Below, piece after piece: positions 26,470 through 34,175 of a DNA stretch of 64,000 bases (within the stretch, counting starts at the first letter, position 1; every line of letters starts with the position of its first letter). The position numbers and the translations under genes are program-made. This stretch comes from Betaproteobacteria bacterium (lineage in GTDB: Bacteria > Pseudomonadota > Gammaproteobacteria > Burkholderiales > Rhodocyclaceae). Below the pieces are notes generated by a model. That model saw nothing but the letters and a program-made list of their open reading frames with translations. It did not search any database and was not told where the DNA came from. The stretch spans positions 62,001-126,000 of the forward strand of contig JAHRYN010000007.1 in assembly GCA_020621405.1 (NCBI GenBank). The letters are read 5' to 3'.

Positions 26470-28488
26470 TCAATGCGGCGCTGCCAGCGACCCCGGATCG
26501 AGCCTGACCTCGAATTCGACCGCCTGCAGCCGCCGGCCCTGCGCGTCGAGCAGTTCCAGGCGCTGAACGCCGGGACGCGGACTCCACAACGCGCGGCCCT
26601 CGACCGCCGGCAGCGTTTCACCGTTGATAGCCCAGCCCAGGCCCGGCAGCGCCGGCCGCGCCTCCAGCAGCAGCGACTGCCGGCCGGCCGGCACGCTGGC
26701 GCTGACCAGCTTCACGCCGAATGTCGGCAGCACGATGTGCGGCGCATCCAGGTGACTCGAAGAAGCATCGACGAACCCCTGCTGCGTGCCCGGCAGGAAG
26801 AACTCCTCACGCGTCGCCTCGATTTCCGGTTCGAAATGCACCCAGGCCGACTCCACTCCGGCCGGCAGCGCCGGCGCTTCCACGGGTGAGGCATCGAGCG
26901 CCGCAACGACCGCCTGCCATACGGCGGCGGCCGGACGCGGCGAGCGCAGCGCGACGGTGTAGCGGCGGGTGAAACCGACCGCCCACCAGGTGGAACGATC
27001 GGGCGCACGCGCGCTCATCAGAGCCGACCACGGCCGCGGCTCGCCACCCGCGGTGCGGAAGGACAGCAGGTCGCCGACCAGCCATGCCACGGCGGACGGC
27101 CACAGCCTGCGGCCGGGGCGTTCCTGATCCATGCCGCGCTGCGCCGGCGGTTCAAGCGACCAGGGGCTCCACACGCCGTCGTTGGCGAAGACACGGTAGG
27201 CGTTGGCCAGTTCGGCCAGACCGACGCGGCCACCCGCCGCCGATACCGCATCAAGCCCGTGCGCGTGCAGCACGCTGCCCAGCACGTCGTCGCCCACCAT
27301 CGCACGCACGCGCAGCGCCGGAATGTCGGCCGCCAGCGCCAGCGCGCTGCGCACACTCAGCATGCCGCGCGATTCACCCTCCGCCTGGCCGGGCAACAGC
27401 GGCAGCGCCAGCAACGCCGGACTGTCGTCCAGCACCGATGCCGCCGTGAGCCAGCGCTGTTCGATCGCCGTGCCGTACAGGAAAGGCTGCAGCACGCCGC
27501 CGGCCGGCAGGCGCCGCAGCACCGCGTCGGCGTCGTCCGGACCGCCACCCCACACCAGCACCTCGCCGCTGGCGTTGTCGAGCACGACCACCGCGCTGTC
27601 CGGGCGCTCGCGGCCGAGCGCCAGCAGCACGCGATGCTGCAGCCGGGCATCCAGCGTGGTCATGCGCTGTTCGCCCGGCTCCTTCAGCAGACGGCGCGCC
27701 AGCGCCGGTGCGTCCTGCCAGCGCGGCTCCAGACGGTAGCGGCGCGCAAGCACGCGGTCGGCCAGCGCGCGGATGTCGTCGCAGGCCGGCGCCGGCTTCA
27801 GGCGCAGTGCAACGGCACAGGCGCGCACCGCCACGCGGTCGGCGCTGGCGTTCGGGCCGCGCAGCAGCGCGGCCAGCAGCACCGCTTCACGCGCGTCGAC
27901 CGCATCCGGATCTTTGCCGAACAGGCCGCGCGCTGCCGCCGAAATGCCGCGCAGCTCGCCGCGGAACGGCGCCAGATTGAAATACGCCTCGAGTATCTGC
28001 GCCTTGGTCCAGCGCCGTTCGATGTCGCGCGCGGCGGCGCCCTGATCCCACTTCTGGCCGACGCTGCGGCGCGTGCCCTGCAGGCGCAGCGCCGGATCGA
28101 TCAGCCCGGCCAGTTGCATGGTCAACGTCGAGGCACCGCGCGGACGCCGGCCTTCGAGCGTGCGCCACAGATTGTCCCAGGTGGCGCCGGCCAGCGCCTG
28201 CCAGTCGACGCCGCCATGCTCCAGGAATCGCTTGTCCTCGGCCACCAGCAGCGCACGCACCAGCGGCGGCGACAGCGCACGCGCGCTCACCCAGTCCAGC
28301 CGGCGTTCGTCGAAATCGACGCGCACTTCCGACACGGGCTGGCCGGTACGGTCGAGCAGACGCGCCTCGGACGAGCGCCAGCTGTCGCGCACCGTTTCGA
28401 AGTCGGGCGCGGAAGCCTGCGCGGTGCCGGCCAGCAGCAGTGCAGCGCCAGCGAACAGGCCGCGCAGCAGATGCGCGCCGGCGCTCAG
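26470..28488 (-). CDS. PbpC-type penicillin-binding protein with degenerate transpeptidase domain
   Basis: Class A PBP of the PbpC group. The GT51 glycosyltransferase looks intact (VAEDKRFLEHGGVDW, GASTLTMQLAGL). The transpeptidase domain is recognisable but lacks all three catalytic motifs: SxxK is GGVLQ, SxN is AAD, and KTG is replaced by SARAP in the block before WWAVGFTRRYTV. A C-terminal beta domain follows. An apparent signal sequence (LLRGLFAGAALLLAGTAQA) precedes the first conventional start (GTG 28392) in frame without a stop. The only start candidate in front of it is CTG 28488, placed seven bases after GAGGG. The 5' end given here assumes that CTG. Downstream of queD. Confidence 0.8.
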   Translation of the reverse strand: MSAGAHLLRGLFAGAALLLAGTAQASAPDFETVRDSWRSSEARLLDRTGQPVSEVRVDFDERRLDWVSARALSPPLVRALLVAEDKRFLEHGGVDWQALAGATWDNLWRTLEGRRPRGASTLTMQLAGLIDPALRLQGTRRSVGQKWDQGAAARDIERRWTKAQILEAYFNLAPFRGELRGISAAARGLFGKDPDAVDAREAVLLAALLRGPNASADRVAVRACAVALRLKPAPACDDIRALADRVLARRYRLEPRWQDAPALARRLLKEPGEQRMTTLDARLQHRVLLALGRERPDSAVVVLDNASGEVLVWGGGPDDADAVLRRLPAGGVLQPFLYGTAIEQRWLTAASVLDDSPALLALPLLPGQAEGESRGMLSVRSALALAADIPALRVRAMVGDDVLGSVLHAHGLDAVSAAGGRVGLAELANAYRVFANDGVWSPWSLEPPAQRGMDQERPGRRLWPSAVAWLVGDLLSFRTAGGEPRPWSALMSARAPDRSTWWAVGFTRRYTVALRSPRPAAAVWQAVVAALDASPVEAPALPAGVESAWVHFEPEIEATREEFFLPGTQQGFVDASSSHLDAPHIVLPTFGVKLVSASVPAGRQSLLLEARPALPGLGWAINGETLPAVEGRALWSPRPGVQRLELLDAQGRRLQAVEFEVRLDPGSLAAPH

Positions 28489-28498
28489 GTGACGACCC

Positions 28499-28879
28499 TC
28501 AGTTCGCGCACAGCGAGCATTTGTCGCCCGAGGCCTGGCGCTCCACCGTCACGCGCGCCAGCTGTGGCAGTTGCGGCTGCAGTGCGCGCCAGATGAAGTG
28601 GCAGAGGTTTTCCAGCGTGGCCGGACCGAGGCCGGCCATCTCGTCGAGGAAGCGGTGGTCGAGCTGGTCGCGCACGCCGGCCAGCGCGGCGCGCAGCACC
28701 GCCAGATCGACCAGCATGCCGCTCGCCGGATCGGGTTCGCCGCGCAGCATCACTTCGGCGTGATAGGTGTGGCCGTGGATGCGCAGACTGGAGTCGCGCA
28801 GGCCGGATTCATTTTCCAGCGTGCGGCGCAGCGTATGGGCGGCTTCGAAGAAGAAGCGCTGACTGAGTTCGACGACCAT
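28499..28879 (-). CDS. queD: 6-carboxytetrahydropterin synthase-family protein
   Basis: Second step of the queuosine/preQ0 pathway, forming 6-carboxytetrahydropterin. It is 126 aa from ATG 28879 (MVVELSQRFFFEAAHTL). The zinc histidines are present in AAHTL and IHGHTYH. The catalytic Cys of E. coli QueD, four residues before HGH, is replaced by Ser here (DSSLRIHGH), while the C-terminus carries CSLC. Lies 26 bases after queE, so the two form an operon. A paralogous activity within the PTPS family cannot be excluded. Confidence 0.85.
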   Translation of the reverse strand: MVVELSQRFFFEAAHTLRRTLENESGLRDSSLRIHGHTYHAEVMLRGEPDPASGMLVDLAVLRAALAGVRDQLDHRFLDEMAGLGPATLENLCHFIWRALQPQLPQLARVTVERQASGDKCSLCAN

Positions 28880-28905
28880 CTCGTAAATCCGGAAAGAACC
28901 GGCGT

Positions 28906-29538
28906 TCAGCGTATGCCGACCGCCTTGTGCGTCTGCACGCTGAGACGCCAGCGGGGATGGCGCAGGCACCAGTCTATCGCCCAGCGGCTGTTGTCGGCGG
29001 CAAGCAGGTTGTCCATCGGCTGCACCAGGAAGTGCTCGAAATCCCAGGCCTCCATCGCAGCCATGTCGAGTTCCGGTTGCGGCACCACGACCTTCAGCTC
29101 GTGACCGCGCCGCTGCACCACCTCGTTGCCGGCCTTCGGGCTGACGCAGATCCAGTCCAGTCCGTCCGGCGCCATGACCGTGCCATTGGTTTCGACCGCA
29201 ATCTCGAAGCCAGCGTCATGCAGCGCATCGATCAGCGGCCGGTCGACCTGCAGCAGCGGCTCGCCGCCGGTCAGCACCGCCAGCGGCCGCCCGCCATCGC
29301 CCGAACGGCAGCCGGCGATCGCGGCCGCCAGCGCCTGCGCGTCGTCATAGCGACCACCCAGCGTACCGTCCGTGCCGACGAAGTCGGTATCGCAGAAGCG
29401 GCACTGTGCCGCATCACGATCGGCTTCGCGCCCGCTCCACAGGTTGCAGCCGGCAAAACGGCAGAACACCGCCGCACGGCCGGCATTGAGTCCCTCGCCC
29501 TGCAGGGTGTAAAAGATTTCCTTGACCTGATATGCCAC
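28906..29538 (-). CDS. queE: 7-carboxy-7-deazaguanine synthase (radical SAM)
   Basis: Radical SAM enzyme converting 6-carboxytetrahydropterin to 7-carboxy-7-deazaguanine. It is 210 aa. The cluster cysteines have the expanded spacing C-x14-C-x2-C (Cys31, Cys46, Cys49) characteristic of one QueE subgroup. The YTLQGEGLNAGR start, LTGGEPLLQ and VETNGT motifs are present. First gene of the queE-queD unit. QueC and QueF are not in the window. Confidence 0.95.
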   Translation of the reverse strand: MAYQVKEIFYTLQGEGLNAGRAAVFCRFAGCNLWSGREADRDAAQCRFCDTDFVGTDGTLGGRYDDAQALAAAIAGCRSGDGGRPLAVLTGGEPLLQVDRPLIDALHDAGFEIAVETNGTVMAPDGLDWICVSPKAGNEVVQRRGHELKVVVPQPELDMAAMEAWDFEHFLVQPMDNLLAADNSRWAIDWCLRHPRWRLSVQTHKAVGIR

Positions 29539-29639
29539 GGCGCCTGTTGATGCAGTGCAAAACGCGTTAGGGTAGGGGTTGCCGACCCTGAATTCAAGGC
29601 TGGCAATTACCCAGAACCTTCGAATCGATAGACCAGACG

Positions 29640-30650
29640 ATGACCGACGCCACCAGCGACCAGCCTTACGCCGACCTGACCCCGGAAGCTGTGCTCGACG
29701 CGCTCGAAGCCGCCGGCTACGCAGTCGACGGCCGGCTGCTCGCGCTGAACAGCTTCGAAAATCGCGTCTATCAGGTCGGCCTCGACGAGGGTGCGCCGAT
29801 GATCGCCAAGTTCTACCGGCCGGCGCGCTGGACCGACGAAGCCATCCTCGAGGAACACGCCTTCTGCCTGGAACTGGCGGCGCACGAAATCCCGGTGGTG
29901 GCTCCGCTCGAACTGCCCGGCGGCGGCACGCTGATGACGCACGCCGGCTATCGCTTCGCGGTGTTTCCGCGTCGCGGCGGACGCGCGCCCGAACTGGATC
30001 GCCCGGACACGCTGGAATGGATAGGCCGCTTCATGGGTCGCATCCACGCGCTCGGCGCCGTCCGGCCCTACATCCACCGCCCGACGCTGGACATCGCCAG
30101 CTTCGGCGACGAGCCGGCAGCCTATGTGCTGCAGCACGGCTTCGTGCCGCCCGAACTGGCAAGCGTCTATCGTGGCGTCACCGCGCAGGCGCTCGACGGC
30201 GTGCGGGTCATCTTCGAGCGCTGCGGCGCGGTGCGACGCATCCGCACGCACGGCGACTGCCACGTCGGCAACATGCTGTGGGTCGAGGGTCAGGGGCCGC
30301 ACTTCGTCGACTTCGACGACAGCCGCATGGCCCCGGCCATCCAGGACCTGTGGATGCTGCTGTCCGGCGAACGCGCCGATCGTGCGCGTCAGTTCGCCGA
30401 CGTGTTGGCCGGCTATGAAGAGTTCTGCGAATTCGATCCGCGCGAACTGCAGCTGATCGAGGCGCTGCGCACCCTGCGGCTGATCCATCACAGCGGCTGG
30501 ATCGCGCGCCGTTGGCAGGACCCGGCCTTTCCGACCGCGTTCCCGTGGTTCGACACGCCGCGCTACTGGGAGTCGCGCATCCTCGAACTGCGCGAACAGA
30601 TCGCCGCGATGGACGAACCGCCGCTGTGGCTGGTGCCCGGCATGCGCTGA
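29640..30650 (+). CDS. srkA: YihE/SrkA-type stress response Ser/Thr kinase
   Basis: Cytoplasmic kinase of the choline-kinase-like fold, known in E. coli to counter MazF-type stress death. It is 336 aa. ATP region SFENRVYQVGLDEG, Lys in MIAKFYRPARW, catalytic loop HGDCHVGN (204-211, Asp206) and metal site DFDD (224-227) are present, and the C-terminal RYWESRILELREQ block is typical. Divergent from queE with about 100 bases between them; converges on the protease gene. Confidence 0.93.
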   Translation: MTDATSDQPYADLTPEAVLDALEAAGYAVDGRLLALNSFENRVYQVGLDEGAPMIAKFYRPARWTDEAILEEHAFCLELAAHEIPVVAPLELPGGGTLMTHAGYRFAVFPRRGGRAPELDRPDTLEWIGRFMGRIHALGAVRPYIHRPTLDIASFGDEPAAYVLQHGFVPPELASVYRGVTAQALDGVRVIFERCGAVRRIRTHGDCHVGNMLWVEGQGPHFVDFDDSRMAPAIQDLWMLLSGERADRARQFADVLAGYEEFCEFDPRELQLIEALRTLRLIHHSGWIARRWQDPAFPTAFPWFDTPRYWESRILELREQIAAMDEPPLWLVPGMR

Positions 30651-30677
30651 ACACGCGCTGTCCTGTGGCGCGGCGGG

Positions 30678-31415
30678 TCAGCCCGCCGTCAGCGTCATCA
30701 GGATGTCGGCGTACCAGGCGCAATTCAGGCCCAGCGCCTCATCCACCTTCAGGTCGCGCGTGCCGACGTCGAGACGTGCGGAGTGCACGCCGAGCAGCAT
30801 CCACGGCAGGTCACCGGGCTCCGAGTTGCCATCCGGCAGGCGCATGACGACCGGCGCGCCGCTGGTGCCGCGGTGCGTGCGCGCATCGGTCAGGAAATAG
30901 CCCTCGCCCTGGAAGCGCAGGCCGAACGACGACGCCACCACCGCGTGACGCACCACCGGCATGTGATGCAACGTATCGTGGAAACCCAGCGGAAAGCCCA
31001 CCACGAGCAGCGAACTGCCGACCTCGATCTGCTCCGGACCGTGATGCAGATTGGCCGGCGTGAACGCGCGATAGACAGTGTGCGCGGGCAATGCCGCGCG
31101 TTCGATCTCGATCACCGCCACATCGATCGCGCCGGCGACGTCCTTGCCCTGGCGCCAGATGCTCCGGCCGCCGCGGTACAGCGGAATCGAAAAGCCGGTC
31201 GACGCCGCCAGATTGTCCGGATTGGTGTGCAGTTCGATCACCAGCCTGTCCGGGAAATGCCTGCTCGGCTCGTCGATCACCACATGCCTGCTGGTGACCA
31301 GAAAGAGCCGTGCGTCGCGTTCGAAGAAGAAGCCGCTGGCATTGGTCAGCATGCACTCGCCGGACAGCGTGCATACGCGCGCCGCAGTAAGCAGGATGGG
31401 TTCGATCACGGACAT
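30678..31415 (-). CDS. Trypsin-like serine protease family protein
   Basis: 245 aa from ATG 31415. A chymotrypsin-fold triad is visible: His44 in SRHVV, Asp98 in IDVAV and Ser185 in RGTSGAPVV. There is no signal peptide, membrane span or PDZ domain, so a cytoplasmic location is predicted, unusual for this fold. The text around the serine (YFLTDARTHRGTSGAPV) is that of small bacterial trypsin-like proteins of unknown target. A longer reading to 31529 lacks support. Converges on srkA. Confidence 0.8.
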   Translation of the reverse strand: MSVIEPILLTAARVCTLSGECMLTNASGFFFERDARLFLVTSRHVVIDEPSRHFPDRLVIELHTNPDNLAASTGFSIPLYRGGRSIWRQGKDVAGAIDVAVIEIERAALPAHTVYRAFTPANLHHGPEQIEVGSSLLVVGFPLGFHDTLHHMPVVRHAVVASSFGLRFQGEGYFLTDARTHRGTSGAPVVMRLPDGNSEPGDLPWMLLGVHSARLDVGTRDLKVDEALGLNCAWYADILMTLTAG

Positions 31416-31946
31416 TTCGCTGCGTGGATGAGGGCGGTCCTTGCGGCCACCCGGCGCTGCGCGCGGACGGACCAGGCAGGCCTGAACGGACATTGTGCCC
31501 GTTCCGCACAGGCAGCGTAGAAACCGCACGGCTGGCCGAATGGCAAGCAGACCGGTCGAATACAGGGCATAGTGTCAAGAGGCGAGCATCGAACGAAACC
31601 ACGTCCGGTCGCTCTGCCGCTGTTCCAGGTATTCCTTCTTCATCATTCCGACAACGGCGCCCGGGGTTGCCCGCGCATCTGGCCGCGAGGCAGACACCCC
31701 GACCTCCCGGACGCCGCAGGACATCGAAGGTGCGGGCACGCTGCCCGGCCTCCGGCCCGAAATATCGGCAGGCCCGAAGTCCGGCCTGTCGAATGGATTC
31801 TGAAGCTGGCAGGCACCGCCTGCCATGCCGCCCGCCTCACCGTGGCGCCTTGCCGGCCCGCGCACGGCAGATCAGCCCGTCATCACCCCGGACGACGCCG
31901 GTCCGGCCGGATTTTCCGGACAAGACTTTCAATTGGAGAAATGGCC
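31416..31946 (+). other. Gene-free leader region upstream of infA
   Basis: 531 bases without a gene I can support. The protease promoter should lie at its left end. The part near infA has a hairpin GTCCGG (31901-31906)/CCGGAC (31916-31921) with a 9-base loop, ending 13 bases before the infA ribosome-binding site. A 96-codon minus-strand reading frame (31575-31865) has no ribosome-binding site or family resemblance. A long structured 5' leader for infA is possible. Confidence 0.4.
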
Positions 31947-32210
31947 ATGGCCAAAGAAGAACTCATCGACATGAACGGCGTGGTAACCGAAGTGCTGCCC
32001 GACTCTCGCTTCCGCGTCACGCTGGAAAACGGTCACCAGATCGTCGCCTACACCTCGGGCAAGATGCGCAAGCACCACATCCGCATCCTGGCCGGCGACA
32101 AGGTCGCGCTGGAACTGTCGCCCTACGACTTCAGCAAGGGCCGCATCACCTTCCGCGAAATCGAAGGTCGTGGTCCGTCGACCTCGGCACCGCGCCGGCG
32201 CGTTCACTGA
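31947..32210 (+). CDS. infA: Translation initiation factor IF-1 (second copy type)
   Basis: S1-fold initiation factor of 87 aa, starting [21 protein letters not shown]. The ATG 31947 is chosen because GGAG lies eight bases upstream; the ATG at 31941 is only two bases from it. The C-terminus has an extra basic tail ([12 protein letters not shown]) beyond the usual 72 residues. It is a free-standing gene, not inside a ribosomal protein operon; betaproteobacteria often carry such an additional infA. Converges on the DksA-like gene. Confidence 0.95.
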   Translation: MAKEELIDMNGVVTEVLPDSRFRVTLENGHQIVAYTSGKMRKHHIRILAGDKVALELSPYDFSKGRITFREIEGRGPSTSAPRRRVH

Positions 32211-32288
32211 GACCGCGACAGCGCGGTTCAACGCAGCACCACGACCAGCGCCGCCCCGTCTCCTGACGGCGCAGCGCTTGTCTGTCAA

Positions 32289-32729
32289 TCAGCGTCCGCG
32301 CATCTTGCGCTTGCGCTCGTGCAGTTCCTGCGCTTCCAGCGACAGCGTCGCTGTAGGGCGCGCCAGCAGCCGTGCGATACCGATCGGATCGCCGGAAAAC
32401 TCGCACCAGCCATAGCTGCCGTCGTCGATGCGCGCGAGCGCCTCGTCTATCGTGTGCAGATGTTTGCGTTCGCGGTCGCGCACGCGCAGTTCGAGCGAAT
32501 GGTCCTCTTCCAGCGATGCCCGGTCGGATGGATCCGGCGTGCGCTCGAATTCGTGCAGATGCTGGGTCGTCTCGAGTGCGGCCTGCAGCAGCGAATCGCG
32601 CTCCGCCCGCAGCCGGTCGCGGAAGAACACGAGCTGTTCGGGTGACATGTACTCGGAATCGGGAGCTGCCAGAAGCGCCGCTTCCTCGCGGGAAACGACC
32701 GCGGAGGTATGGGTGGGGGCAATCATCAT
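32289..32729 (-). CDS. DksA/TraR-family protein lacking most zinc cysteines
   Basis: 146 aa from the ATG 32729, preceded by AAAGGAGG. Coiled-coil segment (VFFRDRLRAERDSLL to ERKHLHTIDEALARI) and the DksA C-terminal block IGIARLLARPTATLSLEAQE. Standard DksA has four zinc cysteines in CxxC...CxxC; here only one remains (YGWCEFSG) and the second pair reads SLEAQ. It resembles the zinc-independent DksA2 type, which acts with ppGpp on RNA polymerase under zinc limitation. The acidic coiled-coil tip DPSDRASLEEDH is retained in spirit but not identical. Confidence 0.85.
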   Translation of the reverse strand: MMIAPTHTSAVVSREEAALLAAPDSEYMSPEQLVFFRDRLRAERDSLLQAALETTQHLHEFERTPDPSDRASLEEDHSLELRVRDRERKHLHTIDEALARIDDGSYGWCEFSGDPIGIARLLARPTATLSLEAQELHERKRKMRGR

Positions 32730-33032
32730 GGTCTGCCTCCTTTGGGTGTGGGCTGCTCGGGAAAGAATGCGCCGCGCCCGATACAGGCAACACGCGTGTC
32801 GGGCCGGAACCCCGGTCGACCCGACTGCAACCGCGCAGCACCATGCATGCGCGGCGATGCCCACGATACACGGCAAATGCTACGCACGCGGATCTTTGCA
32901 GCGCGCGGCTGCCGGACCACGTCACGCACGGCACCGGTTTATCGCCGCCTCACGTCCATGCCTGCAAAAGGCGGCGCAGAAACGACGCGGCCCCACGCCG
33001 GCAGAAGCGCGGAGCCGCATCAGACCAGTACA
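32730..33032. other. Gene-free stretch upstream of the DksA-like gene
   Basis: About 300 bases between the DksA-like gene and the small 68-aa gene. It should contain the DksA-like promoter, but no convincing -35/-10 pair was found. A TTGCCT about 50 bases before the ATG is the best -35-like hexamer. No terminator-like hairpin with a T-run is seen. Confidence 0.3.
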
Positions 33033-33239
33033 TCAGGCCTTTTCGTTGATGATGCTGCCTACGGTCTGGCCTGAAGAATTGACCGTTGGTTTCGGCGCCT
33101 GAACGGATCGGGCAGCATCGTCGGCATCACCGTCGTTCTTCACGTCACGCCCGGCGCGATGCGCCTCGCCCGCCTCCGACTGCGGCCGGACCGACTGCGT
33201 ATAGGCGTTCCCGCCCGATCCCACTGAATTGACTGACAC
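33033..33239 (-). CDS. Small hypothetical protein, 68 aa
   Basis: Short, hydrophilic, probably disordered protein beginning at a GTG with GGGAGAG just upstream. Gly/Asn/Ser-rich N-terminus (SVNSVGSGGNAYTQSV) and a C-terminal hydrophobic-amphipathic motif SGQTVGSIINEKA. Similar short proteins ending in a VGxxIN pattern occur in betaproteobacteria as far as I recall, without known function. No signal peptide. It could be a secreted or surface-associated helper, but there is no direct evidence. Confidence 0.55.
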   Translation of the reverse strand: MSVNSVGSGGNAYTQSVRPQSEAGEAHRAGRDVKNDGDADDAARSVQAPKPTVNSSGQTVGSIINEKA

Positions 33240-33334
33240 GCTGCTCTCCCATTGATCCTGCCGAGGTGCCGGCGGCGTCCTGCATGGACAACGGCGCTCC
33301 GGCGCGGCGCCTTGATGGCCGCCGTTGTAATGAT

Positions 33335-34081
33335 ATGTTTCCGCCGATGTACCGATACCTGCAACGACAGACCCGCTGGTCGTCGCCCGACCAACCGGTT
33401 TTCCGGCGTCTGGAAAACCGTGCGCGCGCCCGGCACGGCCGTTACATCATCACGCCGCCGACCAGCCTGGACGGCACAGGCAAGCACTACATGGGGCGCG
33501 AGATTTCCGACGTGATGGGCTGGCAGGCGTCGGCCTGGCTGGAGCGCGAGGAGCGCGAGAGCGAGGAGCGCACCGACCTGCTGCTGCAGGCGCTCGACCT
33601 GAGGCCGGGCATGACCGTTGCCGACATCGGCGCCGGCACCGGCTACCTGTCGCGGCTGATGGCGCCGGCGGTTCTGCCGGGTGGCCGGATACTGGCGGTC
33701 GATGTGCAGCCGATGATGGTGCGCATGCTGCAGCGCCTGACCCGGCTGGACGGGCTTGGCCATATCGAACCGTCGCGCTGCGCCGAACACGACGTGCAGC
33801 TGCCGGAAAATTCGGTCGACATGGCGGTCATGCTCGATGTCTACCATGAACTGGCCTGCCCGCATGAAATGCTGGCCAGCATCGTGCGCACACTCAAACC
33901 CGGGGCACGCCTGGTGTTCGTCGAATTCAAGGCCGAAGACCCGGACATTCCCATCAAGCCGCTGCACAAGATGAGCGAGGCGCGGGTGCGCCGCGAAGCC
34001 GCCGTGCACCGGCTGGTGTGGGAATGCACGCTGGAGCACCTGCCGTGGCAGCACATCGTGATGTTCCGCAAGCGGACTTGA
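33335..34081 (+). CDS. Class I SAM-dependent methyltransferase
   Basis: 248-aa protein with motif I VADIGAGTGYLSRL, motif II region ILAVDVQPMMVRML and the post-motif MLDVYHELACPHEML. It belongs to the type 11 methyltransferases; substrate unknown. The N-terminal 60 residues are basic (RYLQRQTRW, ENRARARHGRY), possibly for nucleic acid or membrane contact. Start uncertain between ATG 33335 and ATG 33347, neither with a good ribosome-binding site. Upstream of the Mre11-like gene by 95 bases. Confidence 0.8.
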   Translation: MFPPMYRYLQRQTRWSSPDQPVFRRLENRARARHGRYIITPPTSLDGTGKHYMGREISDVMGWQASAWLEREERESEERTDLLLQALDLRPGMTVADIGAGTGYLSRLMAPAVLPGGRILAVDVQPMMVRMLQRLTRLDGLGHIEPSRCAEHDVQLPENSVDMAVMLDVYHELACPHEMLASIVRTLKPGARLVFVEFKAEDPDIPIKPLHKMSEARVRREAAVHRLVWECTLEHLPWQHIVMFRKRT

Positions 34082-34175
34082 TGCCATCCACCCCCATCCG
34101 GAGCGCGTGTGTCGCACCGGGCGTCATCCGTTCTGTATATTCCGCCCACCTTCGAACCGCCACCCGGGATCATCC

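Noticed and set aside
31575-31865. A 96-codon minus-strand frame in the infA leader region
   Set aside because: No ribosome-binding site, no recognisable domain, and a composition like non-coding GC-rich sequence; kept only as part of the gene-free region.
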